Translations under genes and position numbers: made by a program
The notes under the pieces: model-generated
The model's input: the letters and a program-made list of their open reading frames with translations, nothing else
Database searches by the model: none
What the model was told of the DNA's origin: nothing
Source of the DNA: Protofrankia sp963555925
Lineage (GTDB): Bacteria; Actinomycetota; Actinomycetes; Frankiales; Frankiaceae
DNA: 64,000 bases
NCBI GenBank assembly: GCA_963555925.1
Contig: CAUVXJ010000048.1
Location: 81,587-145,586 of the forward strand
Reading direction: 5' to 3'
Part shown: positions 1-8,659 of the stretch, one piece after another
Layout: each line of letters begins with the position of its first letter
Position numbering within the stretch: position 1 is the first letter of the stretch

Positions 1-1329
1 CTGTACAGCTGGGTCGTGACCTCCTACCTGCTGACCTCAACGGCGAGCACCCCGCTGTACGGCAAGCTAGGTGATCTCTACGGCAGAAAAACAATCTTTC
101 AGATCGCGGTCGTGATCTTTCTGTTGGGGTCGGCGCTGGCCGGCCTCAGCCAGAGCATGCTCCAGTTGATCGTATTCAGAGGCGTACAGGGCGTGGGTGC
201 CGGCGGCCTGATCTCACTGGCACTCGCGATCATCGGCGACATTATCGCACCGCGTCAACGAGGCAGGTACCAGGGCTACTTCGGAGCGGTGTTCGGTGCC
301 GCCAGCATCCTCGGCCCGCTGATCGGAGGCTTCCTGGTCGACCAGGCGTCCTGGCGCTGGGTGTTCTACGTCAACATCCCCCTCGGCGTCTTCACGCTCA
401 TCGTCATCCAGAGGGTATTGACGATCACCTATGCGCACCGCACGGTACGTTTGGACGTGTTCGGAGCCCTGCTGCTGGTCAGCGGGGTGTCGCTGTTCCT
501 GATCGCCGTGCAGGACGCCGGGCAACAGGCACGGATCACCGAGACGATCTGGATCCTCGCCGGTATCGGGCTCGCGCTGATCGTCGGCTTCCTCGGCTGG
601 GAACGGCGGGCGGCCGAACCGATACTGCCCCTGCGGTTGTTCGGCAACGCGGTCTTCCGCGTGACCAGCGCGCTGTCACTCGTCACCGGCGCGGTGATGT
701 TCGGCGCCGTCATCTTCCTGCCGCAGTACCTGCAGTTGGCGCGCGGCATCAGCCCCACCCTGTCGGGTCTGCGACTACTTCCGCTGCTCGCCGGCATGAT
801 CGTCACCACGATCGGCGCCGGGCGGCTGGTGACGAAACTGGGCCGATACAAAATCTTCATCGTCGTCGGCACCGGGGTCATGACGGTGGGCATAGCCCTG
901 CTCGCCCTCATCCGCCTGGACACCAACGGCTGGGTCCTCTCCGCCATGCTGTTCGTCGTCGGCGCCGGCCTGGGCCTGTTCATCCAGAACACCGTCCTGG
1001 CCACGCAGAACGGTGTCGGCATCGCTGATCTCGGCACCGCAACCTCGGCCGTCATGTTCCTGCGGACACTCGGTGGCGCGGTCGGTGCCTCCAGCCTGGG
1101 CGCGATCATCATCGCCTACCAGCGCTCGCATCTGGTCGGCGACATCGAACACTACGGCCCCCATGACGGACCGCTGCAGACGTTCGTCCATGGAATGGAC
1201 CGCGCCTACCTGTGGGCGGTTCCGGTCGGACTCACCGCCTTCGCTCTTTCGTTCTTCCTCCGGGAACAGAGGCTGCGCACCACCGCCGCCACCAGCGCGC
1301 GCACCGCTACCGTCGAAGCCCCGGAATAG
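1..1329 (+). CDS. MFS drug exporter, DHA2/EmrB-QacA type (5' end outside window)
   Basis: Proton-driven efflux of small molecules across the cytoplasmic membrane is the expected role. The frame is open from base 1 (LYSWVVTSYLLTSTAS), so the gene begins upstream and the first helix is missing; the GTG at 16 is internal. The visible 442 residues carry MFS motif A (GKLGDLYGRK), the RGVQGVGAGGLIS segment and motif C (GPLIGGFLVDQASWRWVFY). They end in a charged Ala/Thr-rich tail after the last helix. Helix spacing fits the 14-TM DHA2 class. No regulator is visible, and the substrate cannot be read from sequence. A short dispersed repeat follows the stop. Confidence 0.9.
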   Translation: MYSWVVTSYLLTSTASTPLYGKLGDLYGRKTIFQIAVVIFLLGSALAGLSQSMLQLIVFRGVQGVGAGGLISLALAIIGDIIAPRQRGRYQGYFGAVFGAASILGPLIGGFLVDQASWRWVFYVNIPLGVFTLIVIQRVLTITYAHRTVRLDVFGALLLVSGVSLFLIAVQDAGQQARITETIWILAGIGLALIVGFLGWERRAAEPILPLRLFGNAVFRVTSALSLVTGAVMFGAVIFLPQYLQLARGISPTLSGLRLLPLLAGMIVTTIGAGRLVTKLGRYKIFIVVGTGVMTVGIALLALIRLDTNGWVLSAMLFVVGAGLGLFIQNTVLATQNGVGIADLGTATSAVMFLRTLGGAVGASSLGAIIIAYQRSHLVGDIEHYGPHDGPLQTFVHGMDRAYLWAVPVGLTAFALSFFLREQRLRTTAATSARTATVEAPE

Positions 1330-1348
1330 CCAGATCCCCGGGATAACA

Positions 1349-1369
1349 GCGCCCGGCAATAGGGGCGCG
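1349..1369 (+). repeat. Dispersed intergenic repeat, copy 1
   Basis: The bases GCGCCCGGCAATAGGGGCG recur with few changes at 2023-2056, 24023-24048 and at both ends of the 36436-36605 inverted-repeat element. This copy lies just after the MFS stop codon. It is probably the terminal repeat of a small mobile element; a role in transcript ends cannot be excluded. Confidence 0.6.
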
Positions 1370-1444
1370 CCCGTCCGCTAGCGACCCGGGGACTTCGGCC
1401 TCCGGCGATGCGAGAAGAACCACGATCGCATCGCCTTCGGCCCT

Positions 1445-1894
1445 TTACGCGGCGTCGGCGCGCAGCGCGGCCAGGGCGGCGTCGGCGTGCCGGCTCATGG
1501 ACAGCTCGGAGTCGATGCGCGCAATCACCGTGCCGTCCGTGCGCAGGACGAACGTGGCGCGCTTGTTCGGGCCCACCTTGCGCCGGACGCCGAACGCCTG
1601 CGCGATCGTCCGGTCGGTGTCGGCGACCAATGGAAAGCCGAGCGAATGCTTCGCACTGAACGCGGCCTGCTTGGCGACGTCGTCAGCGCTGATCCCGACG
1701 ATGCCGGCGCCCAACGCGGCGAACTCACCGGCCAGGTCGCGGAAATGACAACTTTCCTTGGTACAGCCGTACGTCATCGCCGCCGGATAGAAGAAGACCA
1801 CCAGCGGCCCCTTGGTCAGCAGACCGGCCAGGCGCAGCTCCGCACCCGTCTCATCGACACCCGACAGATCCCCGACCCGATCCCCGATATCCAT
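1445..1894 (-). CDS. bcp: Thiol peroxiredoxin, BCP/PrxQ type
   Basis: Cytoplasmic thioredoxin-dependent reduction of hydroperoxides. The 149-residue thioredoxin fold carries the peroxidatic cysteine in YGCTKESC (C44) and a resolving cysteine five residues on (C49), the arrangement of atypical two-cysteine BCP enzymes. The ATG at 1894 (MDIGDRVGDL) is chosen over the ATG at 1915 because a GTGAGGA ribosome-binding site sits 8 bases before it and family members begin with this motif. A perfect 15-bp palindrome (2003-2017) lies about 110 bp upstream and is shared with the promoter region of the acyl-CoA dehydrogenase at 13126. An inverted repeat TCTCAT-GGG-ATGAGA overlaps the leader at 1910-1924. 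Confidence 0.9.
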   Translation of the reverse strand: MDIGDRVGDLSGVDETGAELRLAGLLTKGPLVVFFYPAAMTYGCTKESCHFRDLAGEFAALGAGIVGISADDVAKQAAFSAKHSLGFPLVADTDRTIAQAFGVRRKVGPNKRATFVLRTDGTVIARIDSELSMSRHADAALAALRADAA

Positions 1895-2002
1895 GCGACA
1901 ATCCTCACTTCTCATGGGATGAGACGTATGACACGCTACCGGACCCGAGATCGGGATGCGCCTGCCGTACGGATCTCAAGATCCAATCGGCGGCAAAAGG
2001 CC

Positions 2003-2017
2003 GTCAACACTGTTGAC
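2003..2017. promoter_or_regulatory. Palindromic operator-like site GTCAACACTGTTGAC
   Basis: A perfect 7+1+7 palindrome upstream of the peroxiredoxin. The only other copy I found is at 13275-13289 (centre base T), upstream of an acyl-CoA dehydrogenase. The symmetry and position suggest a TetR- or MarR-type dimer site; the regulator is unknown. Confidence 0.5.
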
Positions 2018-2022
2018 TAAAA

Positions 2023-2056
2023 ATGCCCGGCAACAGGAGCGTGAATCAAGGAGCGG
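2023..2056 (+). repeat. Dispersed intergenic repeat, copy 2
   Basis: ATGCCCGGCAACAGGAGCG followed by TGAATCAAGGAGCGG matches the left end of the 36436 element over about 34 bases with a handful of changes. The copy runs into the stop region of the kinase gene at 2046, so that gene's 3' end may come from the repeat. Confidence 0.55.
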
Positions 2057-2990
2057 AATGTCGATCGCGCCAGTCATCAAGGGGCACCGTCGTGGGATGT
2101 GAACCCGCACCGGATCGCAGGTACCGATACCAGACAAGCGCTGCCGGCCGGGCACGCGGATCGTCGGCGAGGCTTGCCCGTACGAGGTTCACGCCGGTGC
2201 GATCCAGCACACCGTCGACGGCGTCCGGCGCGACGTCCGGCGTGACCACTCGGCCGGGCACGAGGATGCGGGCGATGAACAAACCGAGCTTGAACAAATC
2301 GGAGCTGATGGACTGCGGCTCGTGCAGTGCCGGCGGGAAGAAGTCCGGCGTATGCCCCTGATCGACGACGGGGGCGCTACCGACCTTGCGCACGGCGTCG
2401 CAGTCCACTAAAAGCACATCCGGTGTCGGTCGCAGCCGGTAGAGGACGTTGCGGGCGGAGATGTCACCGAAGACGATGTTCTGCTTATGCAGGTACGCCA
2501 CGAGAAAGGCCAGCCGCAGGCACAGCCACCAGCGCTGCGCGCGGTTCGGGAACGCCAGGCCGCGTGTGCGTAACTCGGCGGGGCCCACGAACAACGATCG
2601 CGCCTCGTTCGGTTGGCGCTCCGGCGGTCCCGGCGGTGTCGCGAACACCTGGAAGAAGGCATCGGGTATGAGTCGCATCACAACCCCGGCCACTCTTGCT
2701 CGGGCGGGAGCGTCTGCATTGTCGACCACGATCGCAAGCGGCCAGGTCAGGTGGGTGTCAAACCACAGTTGCTGCTCTGCCGGCACAGCCAGCCGCAATG
2801 CGATGATGTTGGCCAGACCCTGCGGCGGTACCCGCCCGACGACGGAGTGATATTCCTTGTAGACGAGCGGCACCGCCACGCCGGGAAGATCGAAGTCAGG
2901 CAGCCGGTAAATGCGTGCCTGGCCTCCTCTGGCCAACTGCTCGACCCGGCCGAGTCGTTCCCGCGCGACGGCGGCATCCTGCCATCTCAT
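2046..2990 (-). CDS. Divergent protein kinase-like protein of TerY-P-type operon
   Basis: Probable Ser/Thr kinase-fold protein, 314 residues. A glycine-rich loop (ARGGQARIY, 20-28), the lysine in VYKEY (K45), a catalytic-loop equivalent FGDISARN (174-181) retaining Asp and Asn, and VDCD (195-198) in place of DFG follow in kinase order. The HRD histidine and DFG glycine are lost, as in other kinases of TerY-P phospho-signalling sets. It is the last gene of a minus-strand operon and follows the vWA gene by 9 bases. Activity may be weak or directed at the operon's vWA proteins. The C-terminal lobe is short, and its final residues overlap a dispersed repeat. Confidence 0.75.
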   Translation of the reverse strand: MRWQDAAVARERLGRVEQLARGGQARIYRLPDFDLPGVAVPLVYKEYHSVVGRVPPQGLANIIALRLAVPAEQQLWFDTHLTWPLAIVVDNADAPARARVAGVVMRLIPDAFFQVFATPPGPPERQPNEARSLFVGPAELRTRGLAFPNRAQRWWLCLRLAFLVAYLHKQNIVFGDISARNVLYRLRPTPDVLLVDCDAVRKVGSAPVVDQGHTPDFFPPALHEPQSISSDLFKLGLFIARILVPGRVVTPDVAPDAVDGVLDRTGVNLVRASLADDPRARPAALVWYRYLRSGAGSHPTTVPLDDWRDRHSAP

Positions 2991-2999
2991 GACATACGC

Positions 3000-3710
3000 T
3001 CAGAATCCGCTGTCCGGATCGATCCAGGTCTCGGGCGGATCGACGATGACCGTGTCAAGTGCGTGAACGTCGGTCTCATCGATCACAACCATCTCCTGGT
3101 GGCCCGAGGCCACGACGCTCCGCACGATGATCTCAGTCAGGTTCTTTATCGCACTTTCCGGGCTGGCCAGCCTGCTTTGTATGAACAATGGCACTGTCGG
3201 GGCCGGATGCGCCAGCGCTCGCATGATATCGGGATTCGAGTCGGCGACGGCACAGGGAATGATGTTCGGCGTGCTCTGACACTCCCGCAGCAGAGCGGCG
3301 AATGCAGCCTCCCACGCGCCGGGGGGGTCGTCGAAGGGTTCGCCGTCGCTGAGAAAGAACACGCCGGGTCGGCCCACGGCGAAACCGTCGGCCTCCAGTT
3401 GGCGGCAGTCGCGGTCGACGGTGGCCCGCAACAGATTGAAGGCGGGCGCATATCGGGTGCCGTCATCGCGGCACGCCAGGAGGGGCAGCGTCGCCGTATT
3501 GAGAAGATCGCACAGTGGAAGCACCGTGCGGCTGCCGCCGGCAAAATCGATCACACCCACCCGAACCCGCGCAGCGGCGACCGAATCGTGAGCCAGCGCC
3601 TCCCCAATCCGTCGCAGAATGAGATTCGCCGTGTTCAGCCGCGGCCCGTCCATCGACTGCGAGACGTCTACGACGAGGTAGAAAGGAATCAAGGTGGTTC
3701 GACCGTACAC
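3000..3710 (-). CDS. vWA domain protein, TerY-like (copy 1)
   Basis: A metal-binding adhesion-type domain expected to act as a protein interaction scaffold in the cytoplasm. The MIDAS motif DVSQS is at 15-19, the MIDAS threonine lies in DGTRYAPAF, and the aspartate loop is FFLSDGEPFDD. The protein is essentially one vWA domain (236 residues) with a short acidic tail and no signal peptide. In TerY-P triads the vWA protein is the presumed substrate or receptor of the kinase/PP2C pair. Here it sits between two kinase genes, so it may be paired with either. The start is the first ATG after an inter-gene gap of 65 bases. Confidence 0.8.
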   Translation of the reverse strand: MYGRTTLIPFYLVVDVSQSMDGPRLNTANLILRRIGEALAHDSVAAARVRVGVIDFAGGSRTVLPLCDLLNTATLPLLACRDDGTRYAPAFNLLRATVDRDCRQLEADGFAVGRPGVFFLSDGEPFDDPPGAWEAAFAALLRECQSTPNIIPCAVADSNPDIMRALAHPAPTVPLFIQSRLASPESAIKNLTEIIVRSVVASGHQEMVVIDETDVHALDTVIVDPPETWIDPDSGF

Positions 3711-3775
3711 AGGCTACCTCCTTCTACCGATCTCGTGTGACCGGTCAGGCCGACACCGTGCTATCGGGTGGCGGG

Positions 3776-4909
3776 CTATCGGGTCGCGAGCAGAACGACT
3801 ATCAATACAAGAACCACCAGAGCTCCGACGACGAGAAGAACATCGGGGACCTTGGCACCGGGGGTGCCGGCAGGGCTGGCGGCGGGGCTCGACAGCAGTG
3901 GAAACGGATCGAAACGCCCCGAGCCGGCCCGCCTGCACCAGGGGCATTCCGACAGATGCCCACTGTAGGTGTGGCCCGGCCGGTGTTGGCACGTCCGCAC
4001 GTCGTCCCAGGCGAGGTCGAGCGCCTCGGCCCATTCCTGCGCGGCCGGACGCGTCCCGGCCGTGCCGTGCCCGGATCCGAACGTCTGGCGGGCCAGCGCG
4101 GCGACCGGTGGCGGAAGCACACCGGGCTCGATGGCCTCGGCCGGGACCTCGACCTCACTGGGCGCCGTCAGGACGGTGATGCCGTACTGGATGTTGGTCT
4201 CCGGTGACGGGTCGACGTCCAGCGCCCGGACCGGAATGCCGTGAAACGGATGGTCACCGCACAGCAGCAGTTGGCATACGAGCACGGCGAGGGTGAACCG
4301 GTCCGTCTCGACGCTCTTGGGACCCGCAAGCTCCGGCAGCAGCTCGGGCGCAGCGTATTCCGGGGTGACGGTGTGGCAGGCGAAAACCTCTCCGTCGAAG
4401 GAGAACTGCAGCGAATCGCAGTCGAGAAAGCTGATCAACCCGTCCGCTCGAACATGGATGTTGGATGGCGCGAGATCGCCCACCACAATTTCCTGATCAT
4501 GCAGGATCGCGACCAGCTGGGCCAGATTACTGGCCACCCCCAGCAGGAATTTCCAGTCCTTGTCCGGGAATGCGGTCAGCCGGGTGCGGTGCTCAAGGAA
4601 TGTACTCAGCGGATGATGATCGGAACGGCGCATGACATAACCAAGAACCGCCCCGGTGGAATCGCGGGCGACATCCTGCGGCCACACCAGCCCCGGATGG
4701 CCGGAGGCGGGCTCGACGAACTGCGACGCGCGGAAGGCCCGCAGCATGTACTCAAGCCGGCGGCTACGCTCGGTGTCGGGCTCCCGGTAGATCTTCGCGG
4801 CCTGCCGGGAATCGGCATCCACGGCGTAGACGATCGACTCGGTTCCGCTGCCGAGAACGGTCGAGCAGGTCAGCCTGCGTCCGTTCACAAAAATCTCGGT
4901 CACGGACAC
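3776..4909 (-). CDS. Membrane-anchored kinase-like protein with Cys/His Zn motif
   Basis: Kinase-fold protein of 377 residues with a P-loop equivalent (LGSGTESIVYAV, 19-30), the ATP lysine in AAKIY (K39), a catalytic loop VVGDLAPSN (142-150) and LDCD (162-165) replacing DFG. A Cys/His cluster (CQHRPGHTY followed by CPWC) lies near 305-330, then a Pro/Ala linker and one transmembrane helix at the extreme C terminus (VLLVVGALVVLVLIVVLLA). It is thus tail-anchored with the kinase in the cytoplasm. Its start overlaps the end of the PP2C gene by 10 bases, so the two are translationally coupled. Kinase, vWA and PP2C genes in this order match the TerY-P triad architecture. Confidence 0.8.
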   Translation of the reverse strand: MSVTEIFVNGRRLTCSTVLGSGTESIVYAVDADSRQAAKIYREPDTERSRRLEYMLRAFRASQFVEPASGHPGLVWPQDVARDSTGAVLGYVMRRSDHHPLSTFLEHRTRLTAFPDKDWKFLLGVASNLAQLVAILHDQEIVVGDLAPSNIHVRADGLISFLDCDSLQFSFDGEVFACHTVTPEYAAPELLPELAGPKSVETDRFTLAVLVCQLLLCGDHPFHGIPVRALDVDPSPETNIQYGITVLTAPSEVEVPAEAIEPGVLPPPVAALARQTFGSGHGTAGTRPAAQEWAEALDLAWDDVRTCQHRPGHTYSGHLSECPWCRRAGSGRFDPFPLLSSPAASPAGTPGAKVPDVLLVVGALVVLVLIVVLLATR

Positions 4910-5751
4910 AGGACGGCCACCACCAGTGTCGTGTCATCCTGAGTCACATCGGTGACCGCCTCCCGTAACAGCAGCTGGACGAGGCCGGAGGCATCGAAGT
5001 GATCGTCGTCAAGCAGGCTGAGCACGGTGTCGATGACGGGCTCCCTGGCCACCGCCAGCCGGCCGTCGGAGTCGCGTCGCAGTGCGACCGGAATCAGACC
5101 GTCGGTCGATACGAACACACCAGTGATCCACGGGTCGTAGACGGCATGCACCCGCACAGCCCGGCTCGTGTCCGAGGTGAGGAAGGCCGTCTGGCTGGCA
5201 TGCTCGGCGTCGGCGGTTCCGGCGTCGAGCAGATGCAGATTGGTCTGTCCCCCGTCCCCGGTGCGGATGACGATGAAACCGTCCCCGATACTCAGGTAGC
5301 CGATGACGGGATGCGCAAGCACGACGACCGTCAACGTCGTCGCGAACTCGCCGACATGCGCCGCGCCGGCGACCGCGGTGACGACCCGATGGAACTCGGT
5401 GACGATGTCCTCATGTACCGCGGCCAGCAGCTGGCGCAGGTCGGGCGCGTTCGCGGGCCGGCCGCTGGTGTGGATCCGGTCGCGCACGAGACGGGTCGCG
5501 ATGGCGACCGCGAGCCGGGAGCCCTCAGCTGATCGTGGTGCCGATCCGGCGCCGTCGGCCACCGCCAGGACATGGACGTCGGGCAGAGGCTCCCGGCTGT
5601 ACAGGGCAAGATGGGCGAACGAATCCTCGCACCATCGCCCTTCCCGCACGTGTGAATATCCCTGGACGCTGGCTCCCCGGACCCGCCAGCGGTAGGGCCG
5701 GACGCGGCCCTCGTTTCGTCCCCTGGGTGCGGGTTGTGGGCGGGCGGTCAC
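4900..5751 (-). CDS. PP2C-family Ser/Thr phosphatase
   Basis: Metal-dependent protein phosphatase that should oppose the operon's kinases. Metal-binding aspartates are visible in CEDSFAH (41-47) and ADGAGSAP (65-72), with the later STDGLIPVAL and DDTTLVVAVL blocks completing the PP2C set. Length is 283 residues, one catalytic domain, no membrane segment. It overlaps the vWA gene upstream by four bases (ATGA) and the kinase gene downstream by ten, so all three are probably made in fixed ratio. The N-terminal 20 residues are basic and may not be part of the fold. Confidence 0.85.
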   Translation of the reverse strand: MTARPQPAPRGRNEGRVRPYRWRVRGASVQGYSHVREGRWCEDSFAHLALYSREPLPDVHVLAVADGAGSAPRSAEGSRLAVAIATRLVRDRIHTSGRPANAPDLRQLLAAVHEDIVTEFHRVVTAVAGAAHVGEFATTLTVVVLAHPVIGYLSIGDGFIVIRTGDGGQTNLHLLDAGTADAEHASQTAFLTSDTSRAVRVHAVYDPWITGVFVSTDGLIPVALRRDSDGRLAVAREPVIDTVLSLLDDDHFDASGLVQLLLREAVTDVTQDDTTLVVAVLCP

Positions 5752-6530
5752 GCCTGCCTCGGTTGGTAGCCACGCAGCTTGTAGTTGGGATCCTCCACGC
5801 TTCGGTCCAGTTGCAGGAGGATGTCACTGAAATCAAACCGCCCGTAGATCATATTTCGCTCCGGCGCGAACTCACGCAGGGTTTCCTGGCCCTGGTCGTC
5901 AATGGGCGGAATGCCGATCGCGAAGAGCGCGAGTTTCTGAGCTGCCTCCAGCCCGCGGATCTCGCTCGCCAGTGGACGCCAGTCCGTCGTCGGTTTCCCC
6001 TCGTCATCGGTTGGCCTGCCATCGGTGACGAGCCAGACAAGTGGCCGCTTCCAGGTCACCTTTTCCTGGGCGAGCTGCCGCTTGCGCGCTTCGATGACCG
6101 AGATGCTGAGCCGGACCGCCTCGACCAGCGGTGTCACGCCGTCGGCGATCAATGTCGGTGGCCGAAAACCGTCGGCGGGTACGAACGGCGTCCGGTCGCT
6201 ACGCGGATCGAAGCTCTCGTCGCCGCGCCACTTGCGTACTCCCCCGGCACCGAAAGTGATGAGCGCGAACTCGGTGGTCGCCGCCATCTTCTCGCCACCG
6301 TGCATGCTGCGCGCCCAACCGGCGAGCGCGTCGTTGAGTCTTCCGATCGCCTCGCCGCGCATGGAATAGGAGGTGTCCATGCACAGGACCACAAGTACCC
6401 GATGGCTCGGCCGGGGAATAGGGATGCTACCGATGACGTCCCGCGGCTGGCGGCGGTCCGTCGCCCGGTCGGGGCTGCTGCGCGGAGCCATTGTCTGATT
6501 CGTCCCCGTTTCCAGTTCCTTCTCGTACAC
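5748..6530 (-). CDS. vWA domain protein, TerY-like (copy 2)
   Basis: A 260-residue vWA protein with MIDAS DTSYS at 52-56, a threonine loop around GVTPLVEA and the aspartate in WLVTDGRPTDD. Length and the C-terminal NMIYGRFDFSD region resemble TerY-type proteins from tellurite/stress phospho-signalling sets. It heads the vWA-PP2C-kinase run and is coupled by ATGA to the phosphatase gene. The GTG at 6530 is retained as start; a shorter form from the ATG 13 codons later (MAPRSS) is possible, and neither has a strong ribosome-binding site. Confidence 0.8.
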   Translation of the reverse strand: MYEKELETGTNQTMAPRSSPDRATDRRQPRDVIGSIPIPRPSHRVLVVLCMDTSYSMRGEAIGRLNDALAGWARSMHGGEKMAATTEFALITFGAGGVRKWRGDESFDPRSDRTPFVPADGFRPPTLIADGVTPLVEAVRLSISVIEARKRQLAQEKVTWKRPLVWLVTDGRPTDDEGKPTTDWRPLASEIRGLEAAQKLALFAIGIPPIDDQGQETLREFAPERNMIYGRFDFSDILLQLDRSVEDPNYKLRGYQPRQA

Positions 6531-6549
6531 CCGGCGGACCCAGGTGGCT

Positions 6550-7695
6550 CTATCGCCGGACGCCGGAGTGATCCTGTGGCGGCCACGCCTGCAGTCCGTC
6601 CACCTCGTCCATCCTCAACTGCACCTGTGCACCTACGCGAGGTCGGGGCGATCCAGGACCTCCCATCCATGTTGCCCGGTAAAGTCCGCCGTCGACCGCG
6701 ACGTAACCCTGCGGGTCAAAGGCGGAATGCACAGTGCCGACCGGGCCGAGCGCCACATTCGGCGGCGCGACCGGAGAAACCGGTCGTTGTTCGGTCCGCT
6801 CCCTGTTCGCGCCGCTCGCGGATTGATCCCCGGCATCGACATCGCGTCGCCGCCCGCGCAGCCAAACCAGCAGCCGGCGTCTACGCAGGACCACGGCGCT
6901 GATCGCGATAATCACAGCCGCAATCAGCGCATAAGCCCACGTCGACAGTATCGGTCGGTCCTGAGTCGCTGAAGCCGGGTCGGCGAGACTACCCAGCATT
7001 TCCACCCGGGACCCCTGCCCAGGTCTGGCGGCCAGAAGGAACAGGTCGCCGTTGGTCGCATACATCCCCGAGGCGCTTTCCTGGTCGGTACCCTTCGCCC
7101 TCGCCTGACAGTCTTTCTCGCAGGGAAACTCCCCCGATCCGCGATTCTTCGACAGCGCGGCACGGGCTTCGTCCGTATCGGCAAAGCGGTGGTCGGCGAT
7201 CGCCAGCAGCAACGAACCGGCCGTCCCGAGATCCGGCGAGTCACCTGGCGCCGACTGGGCCGGCAATGCGATCTCGACCGCGAGCATCGCCCGACGCCTG
7301 AAGATCGAATCCAGGTCGGCCAGCTTACCATGGTCATCGGACAGGATGGCCGGGCTAATCACCCGAACGACAACGGCACCACCGGATGCCGGTATGCCTT
7401 CGAGTAAGCGGCTCAGGTTTTTTAGTACAGGTTGGTCGACCTTCGCCGGCAGGTCCACGACACGGATCACGAAGGTGCTGCCATCGCTCGATGACGACGT
7501 GCCAGCCGGGGTGAGCGCGGATGCCGGCGCAAGACCCCACCGGCCGATGACCGGCCCCAGGAAAAGCCCGGTGACCAGCCCCAGGACGATGACGATCGTC
7601 CCCGTCGCAGGTAGCGGCGCACATAATCGAACCGGACGCCGCACAGCAACGCCCGCCGCGTCGGGTACGCGGTGATGATGGCTGCCTCGCAGCAA
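6550..7695 (-). CDS. Membrane protein with NfeD-like C-terminal domain
   Basis: First gene of the TerY-P-like operon. An N-terminal helix (near 30-50) and a second helix (AYALIAAVIIAISAVVL, near 245-265) enclose an extracytoplasmic segment. A basic loop (RRRRLLVWLRGRRR) and a C-terminal OB-like domain follow. The pattern GTVHSAFDPQGYVAVDG ... GAQVQLRMDEVDGLQAWP matches NfeD C-terminal domains (stomatin/flotillin partners). Start uncertain: the first 20 residues are not signal-like and a GTG at VRRPVRL could be used. It probably links the phospho-signalling set to the membrane. Confidence 0.65.
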   Translation of the reverse strand: MLRGSHHHRVPDAAGVAVRRPVRLCAPLPATGTIVIVLGLVTGLFLGPVIGRWGLAPASALTPAGTSSSSDGSTFVIRVVDLPAKVDQPVLKNLSRLLEGIPASGGAVVVRVISPAILSDDHGKLADLDSIFRRRAMLAVEIALPAQSAPGDSPDLGTAGSLLLAIADHRFADTDEARAALSKNRGSGEFPCEKDCQARAKGTDQESASGMYATNGDLFLLAARPGQGSRVEMLGSLADPASATQDRPILSTWAYALIAAVIIAISAVVLRRRRLLVWLRGRRRDVDAGDQSASGANRERTEQRPVSPVAPPNVALGPVGTVHSAFDPQGYVAVDGGLYRATWMGGPGSPRPRVGAQVQLRMDEVDGLQAWPPQDHSGVRR

Positions 7696-7982
7696 CGAAG
7701 CCCCCCGGATGTCTGCTGCTATTGGTGACCCTACCGGTCATTATAGTGATCAGAAAGCAGCATAGGCCCGAGGACGGACACGTCGTCCACGTGACAGCAT
7801 GGTCGGTGGTGCAGTTGGGCGCACAGTGGGAACGCAGTGGGAACAGACCGCGGCCACGCCCGAAATGTTCCGGACGCGGCCTGTGCAGGATAGTCGTGGT
7901 CACGGTCCTGCTCGGTGCTCACTACGACGCCGGCTGTGTACCTGGACGGCTGCCGCGTGCCGTTCCCACCTGGAATCAGATC

Positions 7983-8354
7983 TCACCCAGGATCTGCCGG
8001 CTGCTCCGATCCGCCGAATGCCTGCCGTGAGCCGCCCAGGGGCTCGGCCTGCTCCTCGCCCGCGGCCTCGGTGGTCCGCTGGGCCTCGGCGGTCGACTGC
8101 TCGGCCCCGCCCTCGGCCTGCGCCGACTGGCCGACCCCGACTGCGACGCCGACGAGTTCCCGCAGGCGGGCCTCGACGTAGGGCTCGGTGTAATGCGACC
8201 TGTCCGCGATCCGCCGCACGAGATCGTTGACGCTGGATGCGGCTTCGATATCAGCGGTGCTGACCTGGACGAACTGGTCGAGAATCTGGTGCCGAATCTC
8301 CTGCCAGTTCTGCCGCAGATACTGCTCCACCTGCTGCGCCTGCTGCTGCTCCAT
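7983..8354 (-). CDS. Small CsbD-like stress protein
   Basis: A 123-residue protein starting MEQQQAQQ at 8354, chosen because GGAGGTGATCG ends one base before the ATG; the longer frame upstream lacks a site. Residues 10-70 show a helical pattern like CsbD family proteins (W-x-x-I-R ... QILDQF ... DIEAASS ... LVRRIADRSHYT), followed by an Ala/Glu/Gln-rich tail without predictable structure. CsbD proteins are small general-stress proteins of unknown mechanism. The match is by pattern only. It is a single gene, separated from the operon downstream by about 290 bases. Confidence 0.6.
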   Translation of the reverse strand: MEQQQAQQVEQYLRQNWQEIRHQILDQFVQVSTADIEAASSVNDLVRRIADRSHYTEPYVEARLRELVGVAVGVGQSAQAEGGAEQSTAEAQRTTEAAGEEQAEPLGGSRQAFGGSEQPADPG

Positions 8355-8659
8355 TCGATCACCTCCACATCGAACCGTCATTTGCAACCATAAATCTATG
8401 TCACCCACACCACGAGTCAACCGGAAATCATGATGGTCTTGTCGCCAAACGCAGAATGATGCAAAAATCCGCAGACGGGATCGATGTCGACCGCGGCACC
8501 ATTTATCTGGAAAAGCGTTGTTATCAGGCATGTCAGTGGATCACGAAAACGTTCGAACGCATCCCGGTGGATGCCTGAGTTACACTGCTCCCCGGGACAA
8601 CGCAGACAGAATCCGACGAGCTACCCGACAAAGAGACCTACGCGGTGAAACACAGGGAC
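8355..8659. other. Intergenic region, no gene seen
   Basis: It holds the leader of the CsbD-like gene, a short inverted repeat (TCAGGCAT near 8523 with ATGCCTGA near 8571) and two copies of GACCTACGCGGTGA at about 8634 and 8657. No convincing coding frame. Confidence 0.4.

Noticed and set aside
7731..7922. 63-codon minus-strand frame upstream of the NfeD-like gene
   Set aside because: Cys/His/Pro-rich composition without motif or start signal; probably noncoding leader.
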